Shown in pieces: positions 1 through 8,279 of a stretch of DNA of 64,000 nucleotides (positions are counted from its first letter, which is position 1; every line of letters starts with the position of its first letter). The translations under genes and the position numbers were made by a program. The notes under the pieces were generated by a model. That model did no database searches and was not told the origin of the DNA. It saw nothing but the letters and a program-made list of their open reading frames with translations. The stretch covers positions 62,001 to 126,000 of the forward strand of contig NZ_VTOL01000011.1 in assembly GCF_009801115.1 (NCBI RefSeq), given 5' to 3'. The DNA comes from Dyadobacter sp. 3J3. Its GTDB lineage: Bacteria; Bacteroidota; Bacteroidia; Cytophagales; Spirosomataceae.

Positions 1-1167
1 GTGGATAGAAATGTGTTTGATGTAAAAGACAGTGGTCTGGAAATAAATCAATTATTGACCCGATATTATACCAATGACATTAATTACAACCGAATCGGGA
101 CGAGTATGAGATATTCCAATAATGGACTGAATGTGTCTATTGGAGGAGCCGCACAACAATTTGATCTGAAAGGGGAATTTGCTCAGGACCAGACCTCGAC
201 AGATTTTACGAAAGTGAACCGGACATATTTCAAAATTGTACCGAGTGTTTCGCTGAATTATGATTTAAAAAGAAACCGGTATTTGTATATGGAATATATG
301 CAAGGTATTCAGGAACCTTCCATAAAGGATTTGCAGCCTGTTGTTGACAATAGTAATCCTTTGAATATAGTTGTTGGGAATCCAAATCTGACACCAGAGT
401 TAAGGCACAACATTTATGGTGGTTATCAATTTTTCAATCCGGCAAATTTTACATATCTCTTCGTGAATGCGCAGTACAATTATTATGTAGACCAGATTGT
501 TTATAATAAAACGATTGATGCCAATCTGGTTACAACAACCAAACCGATGAATGTGACTGGTGGGGTTAGCTATGGCAGTAGTATTGGTGTTTCATATCCG
601 CTCATAAAGACAAAATTGACAATGGGACTGAACACCGGTTTTAATTTTAGTCAAAACCCGATTTATATAAATAATGTAATCAACAAGACAAAAACGGACT
701 CATATAATTTCGGTACCCGTCTTGATTTTACTCCAAGCGACATTTTTACATTTTACACGAATGCCTACTGGAACATTGCCAATACAAGTTATTCCATCAA
801 TTCCAGTCAGAACCAAAAAGTACTCAGCGCAAATTATAGCGGCGATATGAACGTCAAGTTTCCCAAAGAAATTTATTTCAATGCTAAGCTGAACTTCAAT
901 ACCTATGCAAACAATCAGTTTGGTTTTAGCCAGAAACAACCGATTCTTAATCTTTCGGTTGCCAGAATTGTGTTGAAAAACAAAAGAGGAGAAATTCGTT
1001 TTACAGCCAATGATGTGTTTAAGAGAAATCTTGGAATAACACAAAACGCCACGTCAAATTATTATTCGGAGTCGAGAGTTCGTACATTATCACGATATTA
1101 CATGCTGAGTTTTACCTACAATATGCGGGGAATGTCAGCATCGGTAAAACGTAGTAACGGATTCTAA
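1..1167 (+). CDS. Outer-membrane beta-barrel protein, C-terminal part (gene starts before window)
   Basis: The reading frame is open from the first base, so the N-terminus lies upstream; the 388 visible residues are the barrel end. The sequence alternates polar and hydrophobic residues with many Tyr/Asn/Phe, and contains the 'GNPNLTPELRHNIYGGYQFFN' type of segment seen in Bacteroidota TonB-dependent receptor-like barrels (outer membrane protein beta-barrel family). It ends in a basic SVKRSNGF tail. The plug, if there is one, is not visible, so import of a ligand is inferred only from family. A GLPGLI gene follows 81 bp downstream, a pairing often seen in this phylum. The family call is good; the substrate is unknown. 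Confidence 0.8.
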   Translation: MDRNVFDVKDSGLEINQLLTRYYTNDINYNRIGTSMRYSNNGLNVSIGGAAQQFDLKGEFAQDQTSTDFTKVNRTYFKIVPSVSLNYDLKRNRYLYMEYMQGIQEPSIKDLQPVVDNSNPLNIVVGNPNLTPELRHNIYGGYQFFNPANFTYLFVNAQYNYYVDQIVYNKTIDANLVTTTKPMNVTGGVSYGSSIGVSYPLIKTKLTMGLNTGFNFSQNPIYINNVINKTKTDSYNFGTRLDFTPSDIFTFYTNAYWNIANTSYSINSSQNQKVLSANYSGDMNVKFPKEIYFNAKLNFNTYANNQFGFSQKQPILNLSVARIVLKNKRGEIRFTANDVFKRNLGITQNATSNYYSESRVRTLSRYYMLSFTYNMRGMSASVKRSNGF

Positions 1168-1180
1168 AAAAAACAATTTC

Positions 1181-1220
1181 GCATCATCCGCTTATTTGGT
1201 GGATGATGCTGAGTTTTATC
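1181..1220 (+). terminator. Hairpin between barrel gene and GLPGLI gene
   Basis: GCATCATCC (1181-1189) pairs perfectly with GGATGATGC (1201-1209) across an 11-nt loop. The downstream T-run is short and broken (TGAGTTTT), so this is a weak terminator or a processing hairpin rather than a certain stop. Confidence 0.4.
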
Positions 1221-1248
1221 AAGCCACAGCCATAAAAACTGATATTAT

Positions 1249-1995
1249 ATGAGACTGATCACGATCTTATTTCTACTAATCTCTTCTATTTCTTTTACCT
1301 CCAAAGCGCAAAAAATGGAGGGTGAAATATCTTACGAGCGCGTACAGCACTGGTCCAAAATTTACGCCCGCTTAACTTATCTAAGCATTGAGGAAAAGGA
1401 CCGCGTTGCAATGACCATTAAAAATTATGAGGAGGATAAACAGGACATGAAGCTTTATTTTAAGGATGACAAAAGCTTCTATACCAAAGCAAAGCAAAAA
1501 GAGAATGATGGAGGTTGGTCGTCGAGTGAACAAGAATATAAAGTATATAGAGATCTGATAGGTGAAAAGAGAACCGATATACTGGAAATGTTTGGAAAGG
1601 TTTATATTGTAGAAGATTCAATACGGGCTCCTAATTGGAAGATAATGAATAAGATAAAAGAAATAAACGGCTACATGTGCATGATGGCGGTTACAGAGGA
1701 TACTATAAAAGATCAAAAAATAACGGCGTGGTTTGCAGATAATATTCCGGTATCGGTTGGTCCGGATTTGTATGGAGGATTGCCCGGTATGATTCTTGAA
1801 CTGGATGTAAATGACGGAGCTCTTGTTGTTACTGCTACTAAGATAGAGATGAAAGCTATCACGGAAGATTTAAATGTTCCCAAAAAAGTCAAAGGAAAAA
1901 AAATTAACGGAACTCAGTATAACACACTGGTGTCAACCCATATTAAGGATAGCATTAAATCGCATCGAAATCCGTTTTGGTCGATGCCATACTAG
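1249..1995 (+). CDS. GLPGLI family protein
   Basis: A 248-residue secreted protein with a signal peptide (about residues 1-20, ending SKAQ). Residues about 175-190 read YGGLPGMILELDVN, the motif that names the GLPGLI family (Porph_ging). The family is found in Bacteroidota, often next to TonB-dependent receptor-like barrels as here; its molecular role is not established. The ATG is the first in-frame start and gives an immediate signal peptide. The C-terminus (NPFWSMPY) is normal for the family. Export to the periplasm or surface is inferred from the signal peptide. Confidence 0.9.
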   Translation: MRLITILFLLISSISFTSKAQKMEGEISYERVQHWSKIYARLTYLSIEEKDRVAMTIKNYEEDKQDMKLYFKDDKSFYTKAKQKENDGGWSSSEQEYKVYRDLIGEKRTDILEMFGKVYIVEDSIRAPNWKIMNKIKEINGYMCMMAVTEDTIKDQKITAWFADNIPVSVGPDLYGGLPGMILELDVNDGALVVTATKIEMKAITEDLNVPKKVKGKKINGTQYNTLVSTHIKDSIKSHRNPFWSMPY

Positions 1996-2067
1996 CGGTT
2001 TTGTTAACGTTTCTTAATTACCAGAATAAAAAATAATTATTAGGCAGGAATTAATTTTTTGTTTTTA

Positions 2068-2148
2068 TACCTTTGCGGTCTGAAAGGACAGGTAAAGTAC
2101 TGAAATACTCAGCATTATCTCTTCTAAAACAGAGATAATGCTTTTTTT
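2068..2148 (+). ncRNA. Candidate short RNA: promoter-like box plus strong terminator
   Basis: TACCTTTG at 2068-2075 matches the Bacteroidota -7 consensus TAnnTTTG; I see no convincing -33 TTTG. About 36 nt further on lies a perfect 11-bp hairpin (AGCATTATCTC 2111-2121, GAGATAATGCT 2132-2142) followed by a T-run to 2148. A small AGTA/TACT stem precedes it. No open reading frame fits between them. It could be a small RNA of about 65 nt, or simply the terminator of the GLPGLI gene preceded by a chance box. Confidence 0.35.
2111..2148 (+). terminator. Rho-independent terminator
   Basis: A perfect 11-bp stem (2111-2121 with 2132-2142), a 10-nt loop and seven Ts. It lies between the GLPGLI and OmpA genes and may end either the GLPGLI transcript or the short candidate RNA. 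Confidence 0.75.
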
Positions 2149-2294
2149 ATGTTGTAGATGGCCTTTTTTGAAAATCCAAAGTAATCTATGTGCCGGAAAG
2201 AATTGAATGAGCCGTGGCATGGTTTTCTTAACTCACTTCTTTAAACTAAGTTGAACTTAACAAATTTTAAATTTTTGTATAACCCTTGATAATT

Positions 2295-3182
2295 ATGAAA
2301 AAGACACTTCTAGCTGTTGCTATGCTGTTTGTACTGGGCTCATGCGCCAGTAAGAAAAAAATGATGGCCGTTCAAAACAAAGCAAATGAAATTCAGATTC
2401 AATTAGATAAAGCAAGAGCTGATCTTAACGATTGTGATAGCAGAACTGCAAGTTTGAATAACGATTTGAAACTGAAAAACGACGATCTTACTGCTAAAAA
2501 TAGTAAATTAAAAGAGTTGCAGGATCAGCTTGATTTCCTTAAAAAGAACAACAATAGTCTTCTTGACCGTATGTCTGATCTTTCGGTAATCAGCAAAGAA
2601 GGTTCTGAAAGTATCAAAAAATCTTTGGAAATGATGAACGCTCAGGGTGGTCAGATCCGCGATTTGAATGCTAGTATCCAACGCAAAGATTCGCTCAACA
2701 TGGCGCTTGTTTTGAACCTGAAAAGGTCATTACAGGATGTCAGCGATGAAGATGTTCAGATTGAAGTGAAAAAAGGAGTGGTTTACGTATCACTTTCTGA
2801 TAAAATGCTTTTCAAATCGGGAAGTTCTCAAATCAACACACAAGCTGAAACAGTGCTTGCCAAAGTTGCCAAGATTCTTAACGATTACAAGGAAATTGAA
2901 ATCCTTATCGAAGGTCACACGGATAATGTGCCTATCGCAACAGACAAATTCTCTGATAACTGGGATTTGAGCGTTTTGCGTGCAACTTCAGTCGCTCGTA
3001 CGCTTCAAAAGAAATATGGTGTTGAGCCGGTTCGTTTGATCGCTGGTGGCCGTGGAGAATATCTTCCAAAGGTTTCTAACGATTCTCCTGCAAACCGCAG
3101 CCTGAACCGTCGTACTGAAATTATCATTACGCCTAAATTGGATCAATTCTTTAACCTTTATACGCCAAACGCGGGTAAATAA
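2295..3182 (+). CDS. OmpA family lipoprotein
   Basis: A 295-residue protein starting MKKTLLAVAMLFVLGSC, a lipoprotein signal with the lipobox LGSC, so the ATG at 2295 is chosen over the upstream TTG at 2286. Residues about 25-150 are charged and heptad-like (coiled coil). The C-terminal third is an OmpA domain: LFKSGSSQIN, IEGHTDNVP and NRSLNRRTEI are the peptidoglycan-binding signature. It would tether the outer membrane to peptidoglycan. It stands alone, with a strong terminator directly after it. Confidence 0.9.
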   Translation: MKKTLLAVAMLFVLGSCASKKKMMAVQNKANEIQIQLDKARADLNDCDSRTASLNNDLKLKNDDLTAKNSKLKELQDQLDFLKKNNNSLLDRMSDLSVISKEGSESIKKSLEMMNAQGGQIRDLNASIQRKDSLNMALVLNLKRSLQDVSDEDVQIEVKKGVVYVSLSDKMLFKSGSSQINTQAETVLAKVAKILNDYKEIEILIEGHTDNVPIATDKFSDNWDLSVLRATSVARTLQKKYGVEPVRLIAGGRGEYLPKVSNDSPANRSLNRRTEIIITPKLDQFFNLYTPNAGK

Positions 3183-3206
3183 GAAGATATTAGAACGAGA
3201 GACTTT

Positions 3207-3240
3207 AAGCCCGTCAGTTTTTGACGGGCTTATTTTTTTT
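3207..3240 (+). terminator. Rho-independent terminator after OmpA lipoprotein
   Basis: AAGCCCGTCA (3207-3216) pairs perfectly with TGACGGGCTT (3222-3231), with a 5-nt loop and an eight-T tail. Confidence 0.9.
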
Positions 3241-3302
3241 GTCCTTACTATGAATTTTTTGTGCTATTTTGCTATTCAATTTAACCAACGATTCTTACTT
3301 AT

Positions 3303-4589
3303 ATGTCCCGGATTTTTTCTTTGACCTCGTGGAAAGCTACTATTTTTCTTCTTCTTATCACTGCACGGCTGGTTTTGGCCCAGCAGCTTGTCGAAGCTTC
3401 TGCCGAAAGTGTAGGCGTAAGTAGTGAACGGCTTAAAAGAATTGACAAAGTATTGCAGGAATATGTTGATAAACAACAGGTTGCGGGTTCTGTTGCAATA
3501 ATTGTTAAGAATGGTAAAATTGTTTATTACAAAGGGTTTGGTTCTGATGACTGGGATACTAAAACGCCATTGAAAAAAGATGCTATTTTCCGGATTGCCT
3601 CTCAGACAAAAGCGATTACAAGCACAGCGGCTATGATATTGTTTGAAGAAGGGAAATTTTTGCTTGACGATCCGATCTCGAAATATATTCCTTCTTTTAA
3701 AAATCCTCAGATACTTGATAAATTCAATGAAAAGGATTCTACCTATACTACCAAACCGGCAAAAAGTGAAATTACTGTTCGCCAGTTGTTAACGCATACT
3801 TCGGGGATCAGTTATCCAAGCATTGGTTCGAAGGAAGCGATTGCTATATATGCCAAAAATGATATACCAAGCGGCATTGGAACGCCTCATTATAAACTTG
3901 CCGATGTCATTCCGAAACTTGGAAAATTGCCTCTTGTTCATGAACCCGGTGAGCGGTGGACATACGGACTGAATTCGGATGTGCTTGGTTATCTTGTAGA
4001 AATCTGGTCGGGGAAGTCTTTAAATGATTTTTTTAAGGAAAGAATTTTTGAGCCTTTGGGCATGAAAGACACTTATTTTTATCTACCTGAAAATAAGAAA
4101 AACCGTTTGACAAAACTGTACACGCAGGACAAAGAAGGAAAAACGATCAAAGCCGAAAACAGACCTGGTTTCAATAACGATTATCCAAATGAAAACGGGA
4201 CGTTTTACGCGGGTGGCGCCGGTTTGACTTCTACGGCTTTTGACTATGCCATTTTCCTGCAAAGTTTTTTAAACGGCGGTCAGTACAATGGAAAACGGAT
4301 TTTAAGTCCGGCTACGGTTCATTTAATGACTCAGAACCAGATAGGAGATGTTAATGCAGGCAGAAATAAATTTGGTCTTGGATTTTCCATAACAACTGAA
4401 AAAGAGGCGGCCCGTATTCCTGTTCCGGTAGGAACTTTTGACTGGGGCGGCATTTTCGGTACTACTTATTGGGCGGATCCAAAAAATAAGGTTGCCGCCT
4501 TACTCATGACTCAAAAATATCCAAGTTCGGTTTGGGGTGAAATGCAGGATAAATTTAAGGTGCTGGTTTATCAGGCGATTATTGAATAG
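3303..4589 (+). CDS. Serine hydrolase, beta-lactamase (class C) / esterase family
   Basis: A 428-residue exported protein (signal about 1-26, ending VLAQ). The penicillin-binding-like fold is marked by SQTK with nucleophile Ser100 and Lys103, by WTYGLN around Tyr221, and by FDWGGIFGT near the C-terminus in place of KTG. This subgroup includes esterases, D-aminopeptidases and carboxypeptidase-like proteins, and resistance should not be assumed. The gene is monocistronic, bounded by a terminator before it and a repeat/terminator region after it. The substrate is unknown. Confidence 0.88.
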   Translation: MSRIFSLTSWKATIFLLLITARLVLAQQLVEASAESVGVSSERLKRIDKVLQEYVDKQQVAGSVAIIVKNGKIVYYKGFGSDDWDTKTPLKKDAIFRIASQTKAITSTAAMILFEEGKFLLDDPISKYIPSFKNPQILDKFNEKDSTYTTKPAKSEITVRQLLTHTSGISYPSIGSKEAIAIYAKNDIPSGIGTPHYKLADVIPKLGKLPLVHEPGERWTYGLNSDVLGYLVEIWSGKSLNDFFKERIFEPLGMKDTYFYLPENKKNRLTKLYTQDKEGKTIKAENRPGFNNDYPNENGTFYAGGAGLTSTAFDYAIFLQSFLNGGQYNGKRILSPATVHLMTQNQIGDVNAGRNKFGLGFSITTEKEAARIPVPVGTFDWGGIFGTTYWADPKNKVAALLMTQKYPSSVWGEMQDKFKVLVYQAIIE

Positions 4590-4609
4590 GTCGGGAGGTA
4601 GTCAAGGGA

Positions 4610-4682
4610 TTGTCCTTTATTGTCAGGAAGTGGTCATTTTATTGTCAGGTGTGGTCAGTAGATGGTCATTTATTGTCAGGTG
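4610..4682. repeat. Degenerate short tandem repeat (TGGTCATTTTATTGTCAGGTG)
   Basis: Three copies of a roughly 20-bp unit resembling TGGTCATTTATTGTCAGGTG lie at about 4610-4630 (degenerate), 4631-4651 and 4663-4682, with an extra TGGTCA between the last two. They fill the gap between the serine hydrolase stop and the terminator. No open frame uses them. There are too few, too short and too uneven copies for a CRISPR. Confidence 0.6.
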
Positions 4683-4684
4683 TT

Positions 4685-4738
4685 GAAATCAGGATTTTGT
4701 TGGAATGGGAATTTCTACAAAATCCTGATTTCTTTTTT
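4685..4738 (+). terminator. Rho-independent terminator between convergent genes
   Basis: A perfect 16-bp stem: 4685-4700 pairs with 4717-4732, followed by six Ts on the + strand. It serves the serine hydrolase. On the - strand the stem is not followed by a T-run, so it is probably one-directional. Confidence 0.85.
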
Positions 4739-6406
4739 CTATGCACTCAATTCCTTTCGGATCTTTTTCTTGTCAATTTTCCCAACACTTGTTTTAGGAA
4801 TTTCGGTAACAAAAATAATCTGGTCCGGGACGTACCATTTTTTGATCTTTCCGGATTCTACGTCTTTTTGCATTTTATTTATAATTATTTCGGGTGTCAG
4901 AATAGTCTGGAAACCGGACTTTGGGACGATAAGAGCATGAGGACGTTCTCCCCAGCGGACATCCGGCAAGCCTACCACCGCAACTTCGCCTACACCTTCG
5001 ATTTGCGATAGTAAATTTTCAATATCGAGTGAAGAGACCCACTCGCCACCTGTTTTAATTACATCCTTTACACGGTCTGAAATAGTCAGATAATATGCTG
5101 AGTCAATGGATCCGACGTCTCCCGTATGTAACCAACCGTTACCCCAAAGTTTCTCCGAATTTTCAGGATCTTTAAAATAACCTTGCGTCATCCACGGTCC
5201 GCGTCCAACAATTTCACCAACGGATTTTCCATCATGTGGAAGGAAATTACCTTTATCGTCCATAATCCTTAACTCAACAAAAGGCGTAATTCTCCCTGCT
5301 TTTATCCGGTATTGCAATTCTTCCTCTTCCGAGAGATTTTGTTGCTCTTCATTTAAATGCGCAACGGATAATACCGGCGCGGTTTCAGACATTCCATAAC
5401 CGGCCGAAACCGTAATTCCCATCGCTCTTGCCGCTTTTGCCAAACCGGTTGTCAGCGCAGAACCTCCGATTAAAACTTTCCATTTTGAAAGATCCGTCAC
5501 TTTCGCAACATCGCAATTAATGACCATATTCAGGATTGTCGGCACGCAATGCGACAGCGTTACCTGATGTTCTGAAAGTAATGTCGCCAGCATATCCGGT
5601 TCATACCGACCGGGATACACCTGTTTATTATTCAGCATGGTAGCTACAAATGGAAAGCCCCAGGCGTGTACATGAAAAAGCGGCGTCAGCGGCATATACA
5701 CATCCTGGTCAGAAAAAGGAAGCGCCCGATAACCACAGAAATAAGAAATTAATCCCATCGTGTGCAAGAACAATTGCCGGTGGGAAAAATAAACGCCTTT
5801 GGGTTCTCCCGTTGTGCCGGTTGTATAAAAGGTAGTAGCCCAGGTGTTTTCGTCAAAGTCTGGAAATTCGTAAAATTCACTTTGGCCAGAGATCAGTTTT
5901 TCATATTCACCTTCGTTTTGAAAGCCTGTTTTTATGATCTCCGCATTCTTATCTTGATAAACTTTATCACTCAGTATGACAAACCTGGTAGCGACCGTGA
6001 TCTTGTCCTTAATCGCTTCCAGTATCGGGGCGAAATCTTCATGGACAAGAATAATTTTATCCTCGGCGTGATTGATCGTGTATAAAATCTGGGCGGGAGA
6101 TAGCCGGACATTAATGGTATGCAAAATCGCTCCATAAGCCGGAACTGCGAAAAAGCATTCAAGATACCGGTGCGAATCCCAATCCATCACACCCACCATA
6201 TCTCCGGGTTCAATACCAAGATTTGAAAATAGATTGGCAAGCCGGCGGACACGACGGTTAAACTCAAAATAATTCATCCGGAAAATGTTCCTGTATATAA
6301 TTTCCCGCTGGGGATTATATTTTAAAGTTTGGGCAAGCAAAGTTTTTATCAGCAATGGAGAATCATATGCAGAGGAAGTACGCGGTATTAATCGGGTTTG
6401 AATCAT
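4739..6406 (-). CDS. AMP-binding acyl-CoA ligase (medium/long-chain fatty acid type)
   Basis: A 555-residue adenylate-forming enzyme. The phosphate loop TTGTTGEPKG is at 195-204, followed by GYGMSETAP, GWLHTGDVG and the C-terminal KTSVGKIDKK with the adenylation lysine. It should activate a fatty acid with ATP and join it to CoA. The full length matches FadD/AlkK-like ligases, and the HVHAWGFPF segment resembles the medium/long-chain group. It is divergent from the dehydratase gene with 147 bp between them. Chain length is not predictable from sequence alone; acetyl-CoA synthetase is less likely given the short N-terminus. Confidence 0.88.
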   Translation of the reverse strand: MIQTRLIPRTSSAYDSPLLIKTLLAQTLKYNPQREIIYRNIFRMNYFEFNRRVRRLANLFSNLGIEPGDMVGVMDWDSHRYLECFFAVPAYGAILHTINVRLSPAQILYTINHAEDKIILVHEDFAPILEAIKDKITVATRFVILSDKVYQDKNAEIIKTGFQNEGEYEKLISGQSEFYEFPDFDENTWATTFYTTGTTGEPKGVYFSHRQLFLHTMGLISYFCGYRALPFSDQDVYMPLTPLFHVHAWGFPFVATMLNNKQVYPGRYEPDMLATLLSEHQVTLSHCVPTILNMVINCDVAKVTDLSKWKVLIGGSALTTGLAKAARAMGITVSAGYGMSETAPVLSVAHLNEEQQNLSEEEELQYRIKAGRITPFVELRIMDDKGNFLPHDGKSVGEIVGRGPWMTQGYFKDPENSEKLWGNGWLHTGDVGSIDSAYYLTISDRVKDVIKTGGEWVSSLDIENLLSQIEGVGEVAVVGLPDVRWGERPHALIVPKSGFQTILTPEIIINKMQKDVESGKIKKWYVPDQIIFVTEIPKTSVGKIDKKKIRKELSA

Positions 6407-6553
6407 AATTTTGGTACTTTTAAGGCTGTGTCCGTAAATATTGGTTAAGCGTTATCGTCGGGTACAAACCAGAATCGATATTGTTTCAAATTCTGAATTT
6501 AGCTTTATTGATTATTGTAAAAATAAAAGAAAAAACGTAACATAAATCATATC

Positions 6554-7507
6554 ATGAGCGAAAGTATTCCGGGAAAAGAAGTTATTGAAAAGGCTCATAC
6601 ACTGATTACCCCCTATATTCACAGAACGCCGATTCTGACATCGCAATTTTTGAATCAATTGTCGGGAGCGGAGCTTTATTTTAAATGCGAAAACTTTCAG
6701 AAAATTGGTGCTTTTAAAGCTCGCGGTGGACTTAACGCAATTTTGTCACTTTCAGCGGAACAATTGAAAAACGGTGTTACTACGCATTCGTCCGGAAATC
6801 ATGCACAGGCAATAGCCTTTGCGGCGGCAAAAGTTGGAGCGAAAGCTTACATCGTTATGCCGGAAAATTCGCCGTCGGTGAAGATTAATGCCGTAAAAGC
6901 ATATGGAGCAGAAATTACTTTTTGTAAAAATACACCGGAAGAACGACAAGACGCTGTGGACAAAATTGTTGAAAATACAGGTGCGACTTTCATCCACCCG
7001 TTCAACAATTACGAGGTGATAGCGGGACAGGCAACTTCTTCCAAAGAACTTATTGAGGATCTGGGCTTCAAACTGGATGCGATTATTGCACCGGTTGGCG
7101 GTGGCGGTTTGTTAAGTGGAACATCTTTATCAACCCATTATTTTTCTCCGGAAACCGAAATTTTTGCTGGCGAACCGGAAGGCGCGGCTGATGCTGTTCT
7201 TTCTTTTAAAAGCGGAAAAATAGAAAAAGCACCTTTTGTAAAAACGATCGCGGATGGTTTGATGACGCCTTTGGGTGATAAAACGCTGGAAATTATCCGG
7301 AAATATGTGAAAGATATTTTTACCGTTTCAGATGAAGAAATTATTGCAGCTATGCAACTCATGTGGGAACGGATGAAGATCGTTGTTGAACCTTCGGGAG
7401 CTGTTGTGTTGGCGGCGATATTGAAAAATGGGGCCGTTTTTAAAGGTAAAAAGGTGGGAATCATCATTTCAGGGGGAAATGTGGATTTGGGTAAATTGCC
7501 GTTTTAA
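6554..7507 (+). CDS. PLP-dependent threonine/serine dehydratase (or serine racemase)
   Basis: A 317-residue fold-type II PLP enzyme. Lys55 in GAFKARG is the Schiff-base lysine, SSGNHAQA binds the substrate carboxylate and VGGGGLLSG binds PLP phosphate. There is no C-terminal ACT domain, so this is the short, non-isoleucine-regulated type (catabolic dehydratase or serine racemase) rather than a classical IlvA. Expected products are 2-oxobutyrate or pyruvate plus ammonia. A TAGCTTTA box at 6500-6507 is a weak promoter candidate. It is transcribed away from the acyl-CoA ligase. Confidence 0.87.
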   Translation: MSESIPGKEVIEKAHTLITPYIHRTPILTSQFLNQLSGAELYFKCENFQKIGAFKARGGLNAILSLSAEQLKNGVTTHSSGNHAQAIAFAAAKVGAKAYIVMPENSPSVKINAVKAYGAEITFCKNTPEERQDAVDKIVENTGATFIHPFNNYEVIAGQATSSKELIEDLGFKLDAIIAPVGGGGLLSGTSLSTHYFSPETEIFAGEPEGAADAVLSFKSGKIEKAPFVKTIADGLMTPLGDKTLEIIRKYVKDIFTVSDEEIIAAMQLMWERMKIVVEPSGAVVLAAILKNGAVFKGKKVGIIISGGNVDLGKLPF

Positions 7508-7602
7508 TCCTGATATTTAAATTTGGAATAATAAAATTGTTTTAATGCTTATGCATATTTGATAATATTACCGTTATATGTGGAATGTAACAACGGTGTA
7601 TC

Positions 7603-7610
7603 TACATTTG
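7603..7610 (+). promoter_or_regulatory. Promoter -7 element (TACATTTG)
   Basis: An exact match to the Bacteroidota consensus TAnnTTTG, 28 bp before the ATG of the lipoprotein gene. The -33 region has no clear TTTG. Confidence 0.5.
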
Positions 7611-7638
7611 CATCATAAACTATACTTAAATTTTGAGC

Positions 7639-8115
7639 ATGAAAAAATTACTTGTTTTATGTCTGATGGTATTTTTTGTTTCCTGTAAGGATAAGGACAA
7701 GGACGCTGTTGTGGATCCGGATTTTGCCCAGGAATTTGTCGGAAGTTATTCGACCACGACGGTTGATGGGAATGTAACAACCGTTCAGGATTGGGATATT
7801 ACTTCAACCGAAAAGAACGTTCTGGCAATTAATTATACAAAAAACGTAAAAGTGACTGCGTCAGGAACTTCAGTAAGTTTTGTCCAGATTTTCCCCTTGA
7901 TAGATATAAAAGCCACAGCTGCGGATAGCTTTACCATTGATGAAGTTGTTGACGTTCAGCAAACTACGCCTGGTACTTTAAGACAGCGCCTCCAAGGCGT
8001 TGCCACCAAAGTAACAAATGCAGCTGGAAAGGCTCAGCTAAATATCACCATTGATTATACAAATTCAGCAACCGGTGCGAAGGAAGAGTCCTATTTAGAA
8101 TTTAAGAAGAAATAG
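7639..8115 (+). CDS. Hypothetical lipoprotein
   Basis: A 158-residue protein starting MKKLLVLCLMVFFVSC; the FVSC lipobox and a following run of Lys/Asp (KDKDKD) mark an exported lipoprotein. The ATG at 7639 is preferred to the TTG at 7633 because it gives a clean signal peptide and follows a good -7 box. The mature part is beta-rich and calycin-like in pattern (alternating Thr/Val strands, ending YLEFKKK), with no motif that I recognise. It is a single gene with its own promoter and terminator. Confidence 0.75.
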   Translation: MKKLLVLCLMVFFVSCKDKDKDAVVDPDFAQEFVGSYSTTTVDGNVTTVQDWDITSTEKNVLAINYTKNVKVTASGTSVSFVQIFPLIDIKATAADSFTIDEVVDVQQTTPGTLRQRLQGVATKVTNAAGKAQLNITIDYTNSATGAKEESYLEFKKK

Positions 8116-8141
8116 AAATTGATTGAAGATATTATGTTTGA

Positions 8142-8171
8142 AGCCTGGCAGATTTACTGCCGGGCTTTTTT
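8142..8171 (+). terminator. Rho-independent terminator
   Basis: AGCCTGGCAG (8142-8151) pairs with CTGCCGGGCT (8157-8166) with one G-T pair, followed by a six-T run. Confidence 0.85.
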
Positions 8172-8279
8172 GTGGGTGATTTTAGTTCCTAAATAAATAT
8201 GTTTAAAATGAAATTGTCTTTTATAAGGAGAATTTGGTTGTATAATGTTTCTGTTAATTACAACTAACACTCCTCGTTT

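Noticed and set aside
3303-4589. Beta-lactamase resistance gene
   Set aside because: The fold is shared, but the Tyr-x-Asn and KTG boxes are of the esterase/peptidase subgroup (YGLN, WGG).
4610-4682. Short repeats resembling a CRISPR array
   Set aside because: Only three uneven copies of about 20 bp, with no regular spacers and no cas genes anywhere in the window.
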